Assembly (NCBI RefSeq): GCF_020554865.1
Contig: NZ_JAJCIC010000011.1
Coordinates: 1-64,000, forward strand
Direction: 5' to 3'
From: Lacrimispora sp. 210928-DFI.3.58
Lineage (GTDB): Bacteria; Bacillota; Clostridia; Lachnospirales; Lachnospiraceae
DNA length: 64,000 bases
The position numbers were made by a program, and so were the translations under genes. Below the pieces are notes generated by a model, which saw only the letters and a program-made list of their open reading frames with translations, was not told the DNA's origin and did no database searches. Below, piece after piece: positions 40,176 to 48,318 of this stretch; the stretch's first letter is position 1, and each line of letters begins with the position of its first letter.

Positions 40176-40574
40176 TTATCCCTCCTCCAGATAGATCGCA
40201 CGCTTTTCACAGGACTCCACACAGCGTGGTATCTCCTTCTCATCCCCGCAGAAATCACAGCGGGCCACATGCCCTTCCTTTGTGGGAAAGGGAATTCCAT
40301 AGGGACAATTCATCACACACATATAGCATCTCCCGCACTGCTCTTTGTTGTATGCCAAATGCCCCGTTTCACTGCAATAGCTGATGGCACCGCTCATGCA
40401 GCCCTGCATGCAGGAGGGCTTGGGACATTGCCTGCAGATCAGCGGAACATGCCTTCCCTTTGCGTCTCTGCGGATGAGCAGCCTAGATTCTCCATCTGGG
40501 AAATGATCCCGGCATGCATCCACACATTTCATGCAGCCATCGCACAGTGTTGAGTCAATAATAATCCGTTTCAA
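40176..40574 (-). CDS. Small 4Fe-4S ferredoxin (CooF/HycB-like), TTG start
   Basis: A 132-residue iron-sulfur carrier. Cysteine groups CDGCMKCVDAC, CRQCPKPSCMQGC, CGRCYMCVMNCPYG and CDFCG...CVESC can hold up to four [4Fe-4S] clusters. The start is TTG at 40574: GGAGGTGGAGC lies just upstream, and TTGA overlaps the TorD stop by four bases, a normal translational-coupling overlap. The in-frame ATG at 40691 would add 39 residues of out-of-register TorD coding sequence. Cytoplasmic. Probable electron link between flavoprotein and catalytic subunit. Confidence 0.87.
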   Translation of the reverse strand: MKRIIIDSTLCDGCMKCVDACRDHFPDGESRLLIRRDAKGRHVPLICRQCPKPSCMQGCMSGAISYCSETGHLAYNKEQCGRCYMCVMNCPYGIPFPTKEGHVARCDFCGDEKEIPRCVESCEKRAIYLEEG

Positions 40575-41215
40575 AGCTCCACCTCCAACTGAGACAGACA
40601 GCGTACGCTTCCGTAGACCATATTGCACAGTCCTCTGTAATACTCTGTCCGCCCATACAGCATCAGGTCTTCTCTCCACAATGGGATCCATGGCATCATC
40701 TGCTCATTGACAAAATCCCTGATATTCCGGATATGCTCTTCTGCCTTTTTCTCCTCGCCGACCTTGACCGCACTCTGATATGCTTCTAACAGCGCCAGGA
40801 CGAAGCACAGCTCATAGACCAGATAATCTTCCGGCATTCCCTTATCCTGCCGGACGGCAAGTCCGTATTTGCGGTACCATCTGCCAACCTCTGCTGTCTT
40901 CTGCTGAAACATCAGCTTGTCCTCATCCATATAGACGGAACCCCAGAAGGGTGCTAACGGCTTCGGTGTTCCTATAAACAGCTGAAGGTAATCCTGCCTC
41001 AGGCGCTCCAGCTGGCCGGGATCCCTTTGAAGATCCTCCAGCCAAAATTTCATCTGCTTTACTCCCTGGCAGATATAACGGTCTGTCTGTCCAAAGGGGC
41101 TTGCTTCAAAGATTCCCGTTTCCGCCCATCTGGTAAGAGTGGAAAAAGAGATCTCCTCCTCAAATGCGGCAGTCAGTACTGAAAAAAATGTCCATATATG
41201 TTTACACTCTGTCAT
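40571..41215 (-). CDS. TorD/DmsD-family maturation chaperone
   Basis: A 214-residue all-helical protein. Features of the TorD family: YLQLFIGTPKPLAPFWGSVYMDEDKLMFQ in the middle (the conserved E/P-rich 'LF..P...A..W.S.Y.D' core), and a C-terminal helix with DFVNEQMMPWIPLW (H/D-x-x-x-P-W). It helps load the molybdenum cofactor into the DMSO-reductase-type subunit encoded two genes upstream. That catalytic subunit has no Tat signal, so here the chaperone would serve cofactor insertion, not export control. Confidence 0.88.
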   Translation of the reverse strand: MTECKHIWTFFSVLTAAFEEEISFSTLTRWAETGIFEASPFGQTDRYICQGVKQMKFWLEDLQRDPGQLERLRQDYLQLFIGTPKPLAPFWGSVYMDEDKLMFQQKTAEVGRWYRKYGLAVRQDKGMPEDYLVYELCFVLALLEAYQSAVKVGEEKKAEEHIRNIRDFVNEQMMPWIPLWREDLMLYGRTEYYRGLCNMVYGSVRCLSQLEVEL

Positions 41216-41247
41216 GATATTCTCCCCGTCTCATTTTTTCCCTGCTG

Positions 41248-41865
41248 TTAGAGCTCTTCCGGCATGTTGCTGACAGAAGCCTCTCCCTTCTCCTGCTCCG
41301 GATCTGTCCTTCGGTTTAAGTGAAGCAGTGTTGACGGCTGTGTAACAGAACCAACCGGATAGGTGATCGTTCTATGCTCCTCAGGAACGGGAAAGGTATC
41401 CAGATCCACCAGCTTCAGGCAGCGCATTGGGCAGGCTGTCACACAGGCAGGTTCTTTTCTTCTTTTTACCAGCTCCCTGCACAGATCACACTTTTCTGAC
41501 ACACCGGCCTTGCGGTTGAATTGGATGGCTCCATGTGGGCATTTTCCTGCACATAACCGACAGCCCACACATTTTTCAGAATCGATCCACACGATCCCGT
41601 CTGCTTCCTTTTGTATGGCTTTCTGGGGACAGGCTGCCACACAAACCGGTTCCTTACAATGATTACAGGCAATGGAAACAGAATAGCTGTATACACCTGC
41701 AGCCACTGGAGTCCCACAGGCATCCTCCTGCCATGTTCCTGACACAATGTTATAAACCCTGCGGTAGGAGACGCCGGACGGAAGATTCTTGATGTCCTTA
41801 CATGCCATCACACACGTTTTGCAGCCAATACATTGGTCCGCATCAAAGTAAAATCCATACCGCAT
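41248..41865 (-). CDS. DmsB-like 4Fe-4S electron-transfer subunit
   Basis: A 205-residue protein with the full DmsB cysteine pattern: CIGCKTCVMACKD, CNHCKEPVCVAACPQKA, CVGCRLCAGKCPHGA and CDLC...ACVTACPMRC, holding four [4Fe-4S] clusters. Residues 1-8 (MRYGFYFD) begin directly at the first cluster domain, with no signal peptide. The ATG follows CAGGAGCGTGATGAG, four bases after the catalytic subunit's stop. Dedicated electron-transfer partner of that subunit. No DmsC-type membrane anchor is encoded nearby. Confidence 0.93.
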   Translation of the reverse strand: MRYGFYFDADQCIGCKTCVMACKDIKNLPSGVSYRRVYNIVSGTWQEDACGTPVAAGVYSYSVSIACNHCKEPVCVAACPQKAIQKEADGIVWIDSEKCVGCRLCAGKCPHGAIQFNRKAGVSEKCDLCRELVKRRKEPACVTACPMRCLKLVDLDTFPVPEEHRTITYPVGSVTQPSTLLHLNRRTDPEQEKGEASVSNMPEEL

Positions 41866-41869
41866 CTCA

Positions 41870-44515
41870 TCACGCTCCTGTTATCCTTGCCTCTGCAGCC
41901 GGCCATGTATAATCAGGCGCAAGGGGCTCTCCATTCCATTTTTCAATCTTAACATTCACCGTATTCCAGGCAGACTGGCCTTCTCCACACAGATGGCTTC
42001 CCGTGAGGACATTGGGATTCCCTCCCATGTCAATGCCGGAAGAATCATATCTGGTCCAGCCTCCCTGCCCAACCAAAATCACTCCAGGCATGATCAGCGG
42101 CGAAAGCCCGATCCGGCGGCGGATACGGCCGTGCCTGCTGGCAATCAGCACGGTATCTCCATGCTTTAAACCCAGCCGCTCCCCATCCTGCCTGTTCATC
42201 ATAGCCTCGCAGGGGAACAGCTCCCGCAGGACCTTCACATTATCAAAGCCCTGATGGGCGCGGCGCAGGTGATGGATGCTGATCATCTGAAATGGATATT
42301 CTCCCTTTTTCTTTTCTTTAAAATCAGCAAAGGTATCCTCATAGCCTTCTGCCTGCGGCACATATTTTGCTATAGGATCGATCGGTGTCAGTCCGAATTC
42401 TTCATACCGCTTTACCAGCTCCCCACAGTAAATTTCCAGCTTGCCGCTTTTTGTATGCAGCGGATGATTCTGCGGATCACGTATATAATCCTCATGCTGA
42501 ACATATCCATATGGATCGCCGGGGTAACGTTTTACCTGATATACTCCTGTCTTCTTAAATTCACTCCAGGGGATCCTTCCCTTTTGCGGCGTGCCCTCAA
42601 CACCAAACTCTTCTATGTCCTCCTCTGTAAAGCTGAGCAGGGTTTCATATCCCTTTCCGTCCTCCCGGATCACCTTTGCTCCGGAAAGCTCATTAAAGGC
42701 GATCTGTTCATCCGGAAGCGGCTGGGCAAGCTTTGGGTCCAGCCCCCACCGCCTGCACAGCTCTGCCTGGATCCAGCTGTCATGACGGCATTCAAACAAT
42801 GGCTTTGTAACCTGGGAGGAATAGATCAGCAGCTCTCTGTTTGTCTGGATCAGCACATTGCCGAATCTTTCCCAAAAGGAGGATGCCGGAAGAACAATAT
42901 CAGAGTACTGGCAGTCAGGCGTCATGTGAAGGTCACTGGACACAACAAACTCCACCTTACGGAAAGCCTTTACTGCTGTGTTAAAATCCGGATTTTGATT
43001 CATCCTTGCTCCGCAGCCGATTTTCCAGATCATCCTGATATCAATAGGACGTTTTCCGTCCAGAAAATGGGTATGCTCACCATTTACAACCGCCCGCCAT
43101 ACCTCTGACATGGCGATCCCATAGAATTTCCCCGGCTCAAATTTCCCGGCTCCCAGGCTTCCTCCCCCTCTTGGCTGCTCGCAGACAGGATTATCCGGCA
43201 TTTTAAGCCCTCTGTCTCCCGGATATACCAAAGGCGGTCCTCCAAATACAAGGTTTCCCGCGGACGTTCCAACAGAAACCTCTGCTCCCGATACTCCCAC
43301 ATTTCCGGTCATCCAGCCAACAGTATAGTATGCCTGGGCAAAACGACCGCCCTCATAGGTTCTGGCAGGAGCAAAGCTGGCTTTCATGCTCATGGGCTTT
43401 GTGGACGCCATCTCACAGGCCATGCTTTCTATCAGCTCTGCCGGAGTACCGCAGATCTCTGCAGCCCATTCCGGTGTCTTCGGGACTCCATCGTAGGTTC
43501 CCAGCACATAATCTTTAAAATTATCCTTTGGATCAGCGTCCTCCGGCATATGTTCTTTATCAAATCCAATGCAGTATGTATCTAAGAAATCCTGGGCCTG
43601 CAGATTGTTTTTGATCATATGATAGGCAATTCCCAAAAGCAGCGCCACATCTGTTCCGGGACGGACTGGTATCCACTGGTCTGCCAATGCCTGGGCCGTG
43701 GGCGTATACCAGGTATCCACCACAAGGATACGCGCACCCTGTTTTTTCGCCTGGGCATAGTGATAAGTGACATTTCCCTGAGCGCTCCAGGCTGAATTGA
43801 CAGCCCACAAAACGATCAGCTTTGCATTGCGGATCTCAAAGCGGTCGCTGGTATCCAGCCGTCCGCCGCTCCATTCGCCGATCATCATATTGGCCACTAC
43901 AGGCATGGCTCCCTGGGAAGCCTGTCCCCAGGTAGTGGTACATCCTCCATAGGCATTGAGCGCTTCTCCGTAATAAAGCCCGGGTATAACTCCCCGCTGT
44001 TCAAATCCCGTTGTCAGGATCGAACGGCTGCCGTAGGCCTCCTTGATCCTGGTGACCTCCGAGGCAATGATATCCAGAGCCTCCTCCCATGAGATCCGTT
44101 CCCATTCATCGCATCCCCGCAGCTCCCGGTCTCCTCCTCCCGGAGCCCAGTGCTTTCTTTTCAACGGGTATTTCAGCCGCTCTGCTCCAAATATCATCTG
44201 GCGCAGTGCGCGTCCTCTGGCACAGCCGCGCTGCTGGGGATAGTCCGGGGAATCCTCGTGCAGATCATCTGTTTTTTGGTAGAGCGCTTTGCCATCTACC
44301 ACATAGGATCGGTTCACGCATCTGCCGCCGCAATTAAAAAAGCATGCATGTGTCACCCATCTTCCTTCTTCTGCTGCTTCTTCTACCGGTATCAGATAAG
44401 ACAGATAATGAACATGCTCTGCTTCCTGCTCCCACAGTCTGGCAATCTCAGCATCTTCTAAATCTTTTTTCATTTCTGCTGCGTTCCTTTTCATAAATTT
44501 TCCATTTTCTTCCAC
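41870..44515 (-). CDS. DMSO-reductase-family Mo-bisPGD catalytic subunit, cytoplasmic
   Basis: An 881-residue molybdoenzyme. [4Fe-4S] site C58-x3-C62-x3-C66-x31-C98. The probable Mo ligand is Ser200 in TTWGQASQGAM, the position of Ser in DMSO/TMAO reductases. The two pterin-binding regions (for example VLWAVNSAWSAQGN and the C-terminal GHLCGEGQSAWNTVNVKIEKW) are intact. There is no twin-arginine signal, so unlike DmsA it stays in the cytoplasm. Operon partners (DmsB-like, TorD, ferredoxin, flavoprotein, TctABC) point to reduction of an imported organic substrate. Cytoplasmic relatives include catechol dehydroxylase- and transhydroxylase-like enzymes, but the substrate cannot be fixed. ATG at 44515; 44494 is a second choice. 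Confidence 0.9.
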   Translation of the reverse strand: MEENGKFMKRNAAEMKKDLEDAEIARLWEQEAEHVHYLSYLIPVEEAAEEGRWVTHACFFNCGGRCVNRSYVVDGKALYQKTDDLHEDSPDYPQQRGCARGRALRQMIFGAERLKYPLKRKHWAPGGGDRELRGCDEWERISWEEALDIIASEVTRIKEAYGSRSILTTGFEQRGVIPGLYYGEALNAYGGCTTTWGQASQGAMPVVANMMIGEWSGGRLDTSDRFEIRNAKLIVLWAVNSAWSAQGNVTYHYAQAKKQGARILVVDTWYTPTAQALADQWIPVRPGTDVALLLGIAYHMIKNNLQAQDFLDTYCIGFDKEHMPEDADPKDNFKDYVLGTYDGVPKTPEWAAEICGTPAELIESMACEMASTKPMSMKASFAPARTYEGGRFAQAYYTVGWMTGNVGVSGAEVSVGTSAGNLVFGGPPLVYPGDRGLKMPDNPVCEQPRGGGSLGAGKFEPGKFYGIAMSEVWRAVVNGEHTHFLDGKRPIDIRMIWKIGCGARMNQNPDFNTAVKAFRKVEFVVSSDLHMTPDCQYSDIVLPASSFWERFGNVLIQTNRELLIYSSQVTKPLFECRHDSWIQAELCRRWGLDPKLAQPLPDEQIAFNELSGAKVIREDGKGYETLLSFTEEDIEEFGVEGTPQKGRIPWSEFKKTGVYQVKRYPGDPYGYVQHEDYIRDPQNHPLHTKSGKLEIYCGELVKRYEEFGLTPIDPIAKYVPQAEGYEDTFADFKEKKKGEYPFQMISIHHLRRAHQGFDNVKVLRELFPCEAMMNRQDGERLGLKHGDTVLIASRHGRIRRRIGLSPLIMPGVILVGQGGWTRYDSSGIDMGGNPNVLTGSHLCGEGQSAWNTVNVKIEKWNGEPLAPDYTWPAAEARITGA

Positions 44516-44605
44516 TCTTTTGTCTTTTTATCTGACATTTCTGTCGACTCTTTTCTTTTTTTATAGTATAATCGAGTGTGTCCTATTTTGTACAATACTT
44601 ATATT

Positions 44606-44634
44606 TTGAACAAACTATAGCCTCGGACTATAAT
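44606..44634 (+). promoter_or_regulatory. Promoter of the LysR gene and divergent control region
   Basis: TTGAAC (44606-44611), 17 bases, TATAAT (44629-44634). An ATAG-N6-CTAT dyad (ctatagcctcggactata, 44614-44631) lies in the spacer and matches the dyad style of LysR sites. A minus-strand TATACT (44570-44565) may serve the operon beginning at 44515, with a poor -35. The 137-base gap is shared by both promoters. Confidence 0.7.
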
Positions 44635-44652
44635 GCAAAGGAGATCTCAGGC

Positions 44653-45540
44653 ATGACTTATAATCAACTAAAATATGTGATCAGCGTAGCTGAAAACGGC
44701 AGCTTTTCCCGCGCTGCCAAAGAATTATTTATCGCCCAGCCCTCTCTTTCCAATCAGATAAAAGCGCTGGAGGAGGAGCTTGGCACCCCTCTCTTTATCC
44801 GCATGCACCACAATCTGAAACTAACAGAAGCAGGACATGATTTTGTGCTGTACTCCAAAAGGATCATCAACGAATTCGAACATCTTCAGAGCCTGATGCA
44901 GTCATATTCCTCCTACTCACGCGGCAGCCTTGTTGTCGGTACGCTCAGTAATGCGGGGTATATGGGAATTACCGAGACAATTATGACCTTTCAGAGACTG
45001 TATCCAAAGATCAACGTCCGTTTGGTCATGGATCACAGTGACAGGCTGATCGATCTTCTGATGACGCAGGAGGTCGATATTGCTGTCTTAGACACGAATG
45101 AAGCAGCCTTAAAGGAAAACGACTTTCAGTATGTCCAGCTGGAGGAAGAGCCCTTCGTGGTGATCCTTCCCAAAAATCACCATCTGGTAGGTCGCACGGC
45201 TCTTCAGCTCAAGGACATCAAAAACGAAAAGATCATTCTCCCGCAGGACGGTTCCCATGCCCACTCTGTTATTTCCGGTGCACTTCAAAGCGAAGGAGAA
45301 CAGCTGCGTCTGTGTGGACAGTGCAGCAGCACAGAGGGCTGCATCCAAATGGTCGGCTGCGGCTTTGGTATCTCAGTCATTCCTTCTTCTATAGCAAAAA
45401 GCCTGAAAAATGACAGCTTCCATATCATCCCTCTTATACCGCCCATTCGCCGCAAGATCTATCTGGCCATGCTGAAAACCTCTTATCCGGGTTCTATTTC
45501 CGATGAGCTGTTCAGCTTCCTGCAGACGCAGTTTCGATGA
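44653..45540 (+). CDS. LysR-type transcriptional regulator, divergent from the Mo operon
   Basis: A 295-residue regulator. The winged helix-turn-helix is at residues 1-62 (NQLKYVISVAENGSFSRAAKELFIAQPSLSNQIKALEEELG), followed by the linker helix and the two-lobed effector-binding domain (about 88-293). ATG at 44653 follows AAAGGAGATCTCAGGC; an upstream ATG at 44578 lies before the promoter -10 and is rejected. LysR proteins usually control the operon they face, with a pathway compound as co-inducer; here that is the DMSO-reductase/Tct operon. Confidence 0.93.
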   Translation: MTYNQLKYVISVAENGSFSRAAKELFIAQPSLSNQIKALEEELGTPLFIRMHHNLKLTEAGHDFVLYSKRIINEFEHLQSLMQSYSSYSRGSLVVGTLSNAGYMGITETIMTFQRLYPKINVRLVMDHSDRLIDLLMTQEVDIAVLDTNEAALKENDFQYVQLEEEPFVVILPKNHHLVGRTALQLKDIKNEKIILPQDGSHAHSVISGALQSEGEQLRLCGQCSSTEGCIQMVGCGFGISVIPSSIAKSLKNDSFHIIPLIPPIRRKIYLAMLKTSYPGSISDELFSFLQTQFR

Positions 45541-45565
45541 TCCTTCTATTCCTTAAAAGAAATTC

Positions 45566-45589
45566 AAAAGGAGCCCTGAGGCTCCTTTT
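45566..45589. terminator. Bidirectional terminator between LysR and acyltransferase genes
   Basis: Perfect arms AAAAGGAGCC (45566-45575) and GGCTCCTTTT (45580-45589) with loop CTGA. T-runs on both strands. It overlaps the acyltransferase stop codon (45588-45590), serving both convergent genes. Confidence 0.9.
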
Positions 45590-46757
45590 ACTGCTTATTT
45601 CTATTATTGATCTCATTATATTCGTGCGCCTTCCGGCCTCTCCCGGCTTTATACAGCTGCCACGGCCACAAAAACAGCAGCATCAGCCCAAAGGCAACGG
45701 CAAAGACCGCCAGGCAGGCTTTGTAGCCTGGCATTTCAAACATGGGGATGTAGGCAGTTCCTGTGGCCTTTTCGATTGCCTCGATCACCAGATAGATGGC
45801 AAAGGTCTGGAGAGCGAACAGCGGCAGGGAATTGCGGCCGCAAAACCTCAGGAACCGGGAGCCTTTCAGGAGAAGGGCAGCCATCATCAGGGCCGCTATC
45901 CCCAGGAAGGCAGCCGTATAGTAATAAGGCGCTCCCACGTACACGCAATCGCAGATATTTACATATCCAAAAAGCCTGGGGCCAAAGTAGAAGCTTAAGG
46001 CGGTAAACAGCGGGAACAGGAAGGGCGCCATGGGACGCAGCTTTGGGATTCCTCCCCACTTTGCTATGCCCCAGCCTGCCAGCAGGAAGACGGCGGCGCA
46101 GAGGGCCGAATCCATTTTCCAGGGAAGGCGTTCTCCCACAGGAAGGAAGGGATCGATCCTGCGTATGTGGACGGCTATGACAGCCAGCAGGAGCAGACTG
46201 TAGCATTTTATCAGAAAATGCCTCTTTCCAAACAGCTTAAACCAGCTATAAGCCATAAGCTCCGCCAGAAACAGGGCGATCAGAAACCAGGCCTGGCCCA
46301 CATAGAGGTTGCGGGGCTGGGTGTAGTAAAAGCTCCAGATAAGCTGGGTCCTCCATCCGTCTGCCAGCACCGGGAGACGGTAGGACGGACGCAGCATACA
46401 GACCAGAAAGGCAGCTCCCACGATCACAAGGTAGGGGATCAGCCGCTTTTTCCACTTTTCTTTCAGGAAATGCCCGTAGCCGCTGTAACGCTCAGGCTTA
46501 AAGGTCATGCCTGACAGGAAGAAAAATGCAGGCATGTGGAAGGTAAATATCCAGTTGGAAGGCCAATCGTGGAGCAGCAGGATATGCCCCAGGACAGTTG
46601 CCATAAGGGCCATGCCCTTTGCCGTGTCGATCTCCGGCTGCCTGGACAGCGCCCGGCTGGCTGCGGCGGACGCATTCTCCTTGGCGGGCGTTGCGGCGGC
46701 CGCTTTCTCCGTAACAAACGTTTTCTCTGCAATGGTCTTTGCTTCCATAACAGGCAT
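45588..46757 (-). CDS. Acyltransferase 3 family membrane protein
   Basis: A 389-residue integral membrane acyltransferase with about ten transmembrane helices. Residues 1-40 are an Ala/Lys-rich cytoplasmic extension. Family features follow: RQPEIDTAKGMALMATVLGHILLLHDWPS (conserved His near the first helix) and FTFHMPAFFFLSGMTF. Such proteins O-acylate surface polysaccharides or other envelope molecules. ATG follows GGAGTAAAGG, three bases after the exonuclease III stop, so the two are co-transcribed although functionally unrelated. Confidence 0.88.
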   Translation of the reverse strand: MPVMEAKTIAEKTFVTEKAAAATPAKENASAAASRALSRQPEIDTAKGMALMATVLGHILLLHDWPSNWIFTFHMPAFFFLSGMTFKPERYSGYGHFLKEKWKKRLIPYLVIVGAAFLVCMLRPSYRLPVLADGWRTQLIWSFYYTQPRNLYVGQAWFLIALFLAELMAYSWFKLFGKRHFLIKCYSLLLLAVIAVHIRRIDPFLPVGERLPWKMDSALCAAVFLLAGWGIAKWGGIPKLRPMAPFLFPLFTALSFYFGPRLFGYVNICDCVYVGAPYYYTAAFLGIAALMMAALLLKGSRFLRFCGRNSLPLFALQTFAIYLVIEAIEKATGTAYIPMFEMPGYKACLAVFAVAFGLMLLFLWPWQLYKAGRGRKAHEYNEINNRNKQ

Positions 46758-46760
46758 CCT

Positions 46761-47516
46761 TTACTCCAAAACCAGCTCCACCGGGCAGTGGTCGGAGCCA
46801 AAGATATCTGTGTGGATATCCACACTTACAAGGCGCGGCTTTAAAGCTTCGGAAACGCAGAAGTAGTCAATGCGCCACCCTGCATTTTTCTCTCTGGCCT
46901 TAAAACGGTAGGACCACCAGGAGTAGATGCCCTCCTTGTCCGGGTTGAAATAGCGCCAGGTGTCAATGAAGCCTGCCTCTAAGAGTGTTGTGAATTTTCC
47001 GCGTTCCTCATCGGTGAAGCCTGCATTTTTCCGGTTGGTCTTTGGGTTCTTTAAGTCGATCTCCTTGTGAGCCACGTTTAAGTCTCCGCAGAAGACCACA
47101 GGCTTTTTCTCCTCCAGGCTCTTTAAATAGGCCAGGAAATCGTCCTCCCACTGCATCCTGTAGTCCAGCCTTGCAAGGCCGTCCTGGGAATTGGGGGTAT
47201 AGCAGGTCACCACATAGTAATCCTCAAACTCCGCCGTGATCACCCGCCCCTCCTGGTCGTGCTCCTCCATGCCGATCCCATAGGACACGGAAAGAGGCTC
47301 TGTTTTTGTAAACACAGCTGTGCCGGAATATCCCTTCTTTTTGGCATAGTTCCAGTACTGGTGATAGCCTGGAAGCTCCAGCTCGATCTGTCCCTCCTGG
47401 AGCTTGCTTTCCTGTATACAGAATATATCTGCGTCCGCTTCCTCGAAATAATCTAAAAATCCTTTTCCCACACAGGCTCTGAGGCCATTGACGTTCCAGG
47501 ATATGAGTTTTGTCAT
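46761..47516 (-). CDS. xth: Exodeoxyribonuclease III
   Basis: A 251-residue AP endonuclease/3'-5' exonuclease for base excision repair. All catalytic motifs are present: [10 protein letters not shown] (Asn), CIQESKL (metal Glu), [12 protein letters not shown] (Asp, Asn), WWSYR...GWRIDYF and GSDHCPVEL (Asp-His). Length and motif spacing match XthA of the ExoA type. ATG follows AAAGGAGCAGAAAG. Confidence 0.95.
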   Translation of the reverse strand: MTKLISWNVNGLRACVGKGFLDYFEEADADIFCIQESKLQEGQIELELPGYHQYWNYAKKKGYSGTAVFTKTEPLSVSYGIGMEEHDQEGRVITAEFEDYYVVTCYTPNSQDGLARLDYRMQWEDDFLAYLKSLEEKKPVVFCGDLNVAHKEIDLKNPKTNRKNAGFTDEERGKFTTLLEAGFIDTWRYFNPDKEGIYSWWSYRFKAREKNAGWRIDYFCVSEALKPRLVSVDIHTDIFGSDHCPVELVLE

Positions 47517-47547
47517 CTTTCTGCTCCTTTTCTATGAAAGTCCTGCC

Positions 47548-47634
47548 GCCGTGAGGCGGCATGTATTCAGGTATGCCCAATGCGCCAGCCAGACTTTCGC
47601 GGTGCGGCGGCACGTCCGCCCGCCAGGCGCATGC
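47548..47634. other. GC-rich palindromes between xth and luxS
   Basis: GCCGCC-GTGA-GGCGGC (near 47548-47563) and a larger structure with outer arms ATGCGCC/GGCGCAT (near 47579-47632) fill the gap. This stretch is GC-richer than its surroundings. On the minus strand no U-run follows; probably the 3' end of the luxS transcript or a palindromic repeat. Confidence 0.5.
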
Positions 47635-47701
47635 AGGTTTTCTATACGTGCTTTTGGAATCTCCTTATGTCTGATTTTGTGAGCTGCTCAAGGTACGGCT
47701 A

Positions 47702-48187
47702 TTACTCCGGGTAAACCAGCCTGGACTCCGGGTACTCATCGATATGGTATAATACCTCCAGATATTTCTTTGCCAGGTAATTTGCCATTCCCAGATTCAT
47801 GTCAAGATAATTTCCGCAGTCCTTTGCCGCTGCTCCGGGAACCTCTCCCCGGAAATCACGGATAAACTCATACATTTCCACCATGAGCGGCAGGATCCTG
47901 CGGGAATCGTAATCCCCTGCCAGCAAAAGATAAAAGCCCGTTCTGCAGCCCATTGGTCCAAAGTAGACCGTCTTTTCCCCATATTCCTTATGGTTGCGCA
48001 GAAAAGTAGCGCCCAGATGCTCGATGGTGTGCATTTCCGCTGTGTTCATCACCGGCTCCTCGTTGGGCGAGGTCATGCGCAGGTCGAAGGTAGTGACAAC
48101 ACTGTTTCCCACCTTGTCCTTCCTGGATACGTACACGCCGGGCTGCAATTTTATATGGTCAATGGTAAAGCTCGCGATTTTTTCCAT
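47702..48187 (-). CDS. luxS: S-ribosylhomocysteine lyase LuxS
   Basis: A 161-residue enzyme that splits S-ribosylhomocysteine into homocysteine and DPD, the precursor of AI-2. The Fe/Zn ligands are His53 and His57 in HTIEH and Cys124 in DCGNY; the catalytic Cys81 lies in GPMGCRTGFY. Length is normal. ATG follows AAAAGGAGGTTACACAA. It recycles the product of SAM-dependent methylation; signalling through AI-2 is possible but not shown by context. Confidence 0.97.
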   Translation of the reverse strand: MEKIASFTIDHIKLQPGVYVSRKDKVGNSVVTTFDLRMTSPNEEPVMNTAEMHTIEHLGATFLRNHKEYGEKTVYFGPMGCRTGFYLLLAGDYDSRRILPLMVEMYEFIRDFRGEVPGAAAKDCGNYLDMNLGMANYLAKKYLEVLYHIDEYPESRLVYPE

Positions 48188-48257
48188 TTGTGTAACCTCC
48201 TTTTGAATGCTATGTACTCTTGAAATCTCTTTGTGTCCAGTACATTACCGTTTACTT

Positions 48258-48294
48258 AAAATGGAAGAAGGGTGCTGCAATCAATGCAGCGCCC
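48258..48294 (-). terminator. Terminator of the second ABC-F gene
   Basis: GGGTGCTGC (48270-48278) pairs with GCAGCGCCC (48286-48294), one mismatch and a 7-base loop; TTCTTCCATTTT follows on the minus strand. It lies 25 bases past the stop at 48319. Confidence 0.75.
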
Positions 48295-48318
48295 TGCTCT
48301 CTTTCCTTCTTGCTGTGA

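Noticed and set aside
44578..44652. Upstream ATG extending the LysR gene
   Set aside because: It lies before the -35/-10 elements and the ribosome binding site at 44640-44650.
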